7,701 bases of DNA from JAHJSA01 sp038204345. Lineage in GTDB: Bacteria; Actinomycetota; Thermoleophilia; RBG-16-64-13. The stretch lies in NCBI GenBank assembly GCA_038204345.1, contig JBBRDB010000126.1, forward strand, positions 1 to 7,701, given 5' to 3'. Each line of letters starts with the position of its first letter. The first letter of the stretch is position 1. Shown piece by piece: positions 5,902-7,701 of the stretch. The notes under the pieces were generated by a model, which did no database searches, was not told the origin of the DNA, and saw only the letters and a program-made list of their open reading frames with translations. The translations under genes and the position numbers were made by a program.

Positions 5902-7031
5902 GTCTGCCTCTCGATCGCGCCGCCGCTCAGACTGTCCGGATCGACCTCTGCGAATCTCATGAGTTCCTCCTTCAACTGGTCGCGACGCTCCACGCCGACG
6001 AACGCGGCTTCGATCGCATTCAGCGCCAACGCAAGCACATCCCGCCTGACTAGACCCAGGGCTCTCTGGGCTGCGATGAAGTTGTCGACGAGATAGCCCC
6101 CAAAGTACGCGGGATCGTCGGAATTGACGGTCGCCAACAGGCCACGCTCCAGCAGCTCTTTCAGATTATGACGCTCCATCGACGAGAAGACACGGAGCCT
6201 TACGTTGGAGAGCGGGCAGACCGTGAGAGGAATGCGGTCCGCGACGAGTCTGGCGACCAGTCGCTCGTCTTCCAAACAACGGACACCATGGTCTATCCGT
6301 TCGGCGCCCAACAGGTCGAGGGCTTCGGAGATGTATTCGGGCGGCCCTTCCTCACCCGCGTGGGCCACGATGCGGAGCCCGTTCGCCCGCGCCCGGGCGA
6401 ACACCGTGACGAAATCCCGGGGTGGATGTCCGAGTTCGGCCGAATCGAGGCCCATCCCGGCGATGCGATCGAGGTGCTCCAAGGCGGCGTCCAGCGTCTT
6501 CTCCGCCGAATCGAGTCCTCGGTCTCTGAGTAGGCACATGATCAAGCGGCTCGAGATGCCGAGTTCAGATCGTGCGTCCATCAGCGCCCGGTGGACACCA
6601 GATACCACGTCGCCGAAGGGGACTCCTCGGTCGGTGTGGGTCTGAGGGTCGAAGAACACCTCGGCGTGCCGGATGCCGTCCACGTGCGCCCGCAGGAGAT
6701 AGGCCCACGTCACGTCGTAGAAATCGACCTCCCTGCGCAGAACCGACGCACCCTCGTAGTACTCGCACAGGAACGAGCGCAGGCCGGAGAATTCGCGGGC
6801 GGCGCGTGCAGCCTCCACAGTGGGATGTCGCAGCCGTACACCGTTACGCTCGGCCATCAGGAACATGTGTTCAGGCTCGAGCGTGCCTTCGAGATGCACG
6901 TGCAGTTCCACCTTCGGCATCTCCCGAATGAAGGTGTCGAGGCCGCCCCCAGGAGCTTTGGAGGCGCCTCCACGGTGCGATCTCGTGCCGAAGGCCCTGT
7001 CGCCCCCGGGCCCGCTCGAAGACTGCGCCAT
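5898..7031 (-). CDS. add: Adenine/adenosine deaminase family protein, most like type-2 adenine deaminase
   Basis: A 377-residue amidohydrolase-superfamily enzyme that should hydrolyse an amino group from a purine. Metal ligands are His44 and His46 (VELHVHLEGT), His224 (VAHAGEEGPPEY) and Asp305 (TVNSDDPAYFGGY). Glu227 is the catalytic acid/base and His248 lies in ERIDHGVR. FFDPQTHTDRGVPF (126-139) and GLDSAELGHPP (194-204) match the Pseudomonas aeruginosa PA0148 adenine deaminase as I recall it (SSEVGHPP) rather than the GDE-type loop of adenosine deaminases, so adenine to hypoxanthine is the favoured reaction. N6-substituted adenine or 6-aminodeoxyfutalosine deaminase remain possible. The ATG at 7031 has GAGGTGGTGA just upstream, overlapping the stop of the oxidoreductase gene. 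The frame is open further upstream but only through that gene. Residues 1-30 are a Gly/Ser/Arg-rich extension not usual in the family. It lies 10 nt after the oxidoreductase gene and overlaps the SDR gene by 4 nt. Confidence 0.93.
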   Translation of the reverse strand: MAQSSSGPGGDRAFGTRSHRGGASKAPGGGLDTFIREMPKVELHVHLEGTLEPEHMFLMAERNGVRLRHPTVEAARAAREFSGLRSFLCEYYEGASVLRREVDFYDVTWAYLLRAHVDGIRHAEVFFDPQTHTDRGVPFGDVVSGVHRALMDARSELGISSRLIMCLLRDRGLDSAEKTLDAALEHLDRIAGMGLDSAELGHPPRDFVTVFARARANGLRIVAHAGEEGPPEYISEALDLLGAERIDHGVRCLEDERLVARLVADRIPLTVCPLSNVRLRVFSSMERHNLKELLERGLLATVNSDDPAYFGGYLVDNFIAAQRALGLVRRDVLALALNAIEAAFVGVERRDQLKEELMRFAEVDPDSLSGGAIERQT

Positions 7032-7033
7032 CG

Positions 7034-7043
7034 TCACCACCTC
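7034..7043 (-). promoter_or_regulatory. Ribosome-binding site fixing the deaminase start
   Basis: Read on the - strand, GAGGTGGTGA (7043 to 7034) ends two bases before the ATG at 7031; the GAGG core is 8 bases from it. The site overlaps the TGA of the quinone oxidoreductase gene (7044-7042), which favours re-initiation by the same ribosomes. Two in-frame GTG codons fall inside this site and are poor start candidates for that reason. Confidence 0.65.
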
Positions 7044-7701
7044 ATGTCGAGAGCATGACTTTACCGATGGCGGAACGACCCTCCAGCGCACGATGAGCTT
7101 CCGCAGTCGCAGCCAATTCAAAGGTCGCAGCCACCTGCACCTGGAGCCCCTCCTCCGCGACCCACGAGAGCACGGCTGCCGCTCGCTCCAAGAGTTGCCC
7201 ACGGTCCGCCGTATGATGGGCAAGCGTGGGGCGCTGCAGGTAGAGGGAGCCCTTGGTGCTCAGCACCTGGGGGTCCAGGGGGGCCGGCGGCCCGCTGGAG
7301 CGCCCATAGAGGATCATGTAGCCGCGTGGAGCTAGGCAGTCGAGTCCCTTCTCGAACGTGGTGAGGCCGACGCCGTCATAGACCACCCGCACCCCCCGCC
7401 CCTCGGTGAGACGATGCACCTCCGCGACGAAATCATCGCGGCTGTAGAGAATGACCTCGTCTGCTCCCGCGGCGCGCGCGGCCTCGGCTTTCTCGGGGGT
7501 CGAGACGGTAGTGAGCACCCGCGCGCCGCAGTGCTTCGCCATCTGGATGAGCAACAGACCCACGCCTCCCGCACCGGCGTGAACCAGACACTCGTCGCCG
7601 GGTCGCAGATGAAAGGAGGAGTGGCTGAGGTAGTGGGCCGTCATGCCTTGAAGCATGACGGCCGCCGCGAGCCTGGTGGGGATGAGCTCCGGGACCGGCA
7701 C
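7042..7701 (-). CDS. qor: Quinone oxidoreductase, zeta-crystallin type (MDR superfamily), 3' part
   Basis: The visible 219 residues are the C-terminal two thirds of an NADPH:quinone oxidoreductase, usually about 325 residues; the frame is open at the right edge, so the first hundred or so residues lie outside. The first visible codon is GTG but it sits inside the conserved protein and is not the start. AAAVMLQGMTAHYL (12-24) is the helix before the cofactor domain. The NADPH-binding motif is HAGAGGVGLLLIQMAKHCGA (41-60). VRVVYDGVG (104-112), GYMILYGRSSG (127-137) and TKGSLYLQRPTL (149-160) are conserved in E. coli QorA-type enzymes. The end, ALEGRSAIGKVMLS, is also typical. The absence of structural-zinc cysteines agrees with the zinc-free quinone reductase branch. 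It probably reduces quinones or reactive enones in the cytoplasm. It is the first visible gene of the leftward operon; the promoter must lie beyond the window. Confidence 0.93.
   Translation of the reverse strand: MPVPELIPTRLAAAVMLQGMTAHYLSHSSFHLRPGDECLVHAGAGGVGLLLIQMAKHCGARVLTTVSTPEKAEAARAAGADEVILYSRDDFVAEVHRLTEGRGVRVVYDGVGLTTFEKGLDCLAPRGYMILYGRSSGPPAPLDPQVLSTKGSLYLQRPTLAHHTADRGQLLERAAAVLSWVAEEGLQVQVAATFELAATAEAHRALEGRSAIGKVMLST

Noticed and set aside
7032..7223. Longer deaminase start inside the quinone oxidoreductase gene
   Set aside because: The extension overlaps conserved oxidoreductase codons and lacks family similarity. The ATG at 7031 has a strong ribosome-binding site.
1..7701. CRISPR array, tRNA, rRNA, insertion sequence or phage attachment site
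   Set aside because: I saw no regularly spaced repeats, cloverleaf-like segments, transposase motifs or terminal inverted repeats. The window reads as ordinary chromosomal genes.

Overview
This 7.7 kb window is bacterial chromosome. It is GC-rich (roughly 60-65% by eye), densely packed, and has no rRNA, tRNA, insertion sequence, CRISPR array or other mobile-element sequence that I can see. The GC content and protein families suit several high-GC lineages, such as Actinomycetota-like groups or other soil and aquatic phyla. No marker in the window fixes the taxon, so I leave it open.

Left part (1-1822): the 3' portion of a TM1586-type nitroreductase runs rightward off the left edge. It meets a leftward YpfJ-type membrane-anchored zinc metallopeptidase head-on, and the two stop codons interlock in one CTAG. 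An intergenic region of about 180 bases follows, holding an AT-rich, promoter-like patch and a small hairpin. Then comes a 36-codon single-pass membrane microprotein on the + strand with a near-perfect Shine-Dalgarno sequence. It is too short for most gene callers. A GC-rich 8-13 bp hairpin lies between its end and the end of the large leftward gene cluster, and probably serves as a terminator.

Right part (1823-7701): six genes on the - strand form one tight transcription unit, read right to left. They are a zeta-crystallin-type quinone oxidoreductase (its N-terminus is cut by the window edge), an adenine/adenosine deaminase, a YbjT-like NAD(P)-binding SDR, an SRPBCC (START/Bet v1-fold) protein, a cysteine-rich winged-helix/4Fe-4S protein, and an MFS transporter. 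Junctions are 10 nt, 4-nt overlap (ATGA), 4-nt overlap (ATGA), 31 nt, and 4-nt overlap (GTGA), so translational coupling is likely.

Two pairs in the operon stand out. The SDR matches the N-terminal half of E. coli YbjT but stops where YbjT continues into a second domain, and a separate SRPBCC gene sits at exactly that point. The Fe-S protein has four cysteine groups and is coupled to a transporter, which suggests a redox-linked or metal/thiol-related export function that I cannot define. Overall the operon looks like small-molecule redox and purine-salvage metabolism, but no single substrate ties all six genes together from sequence alone.
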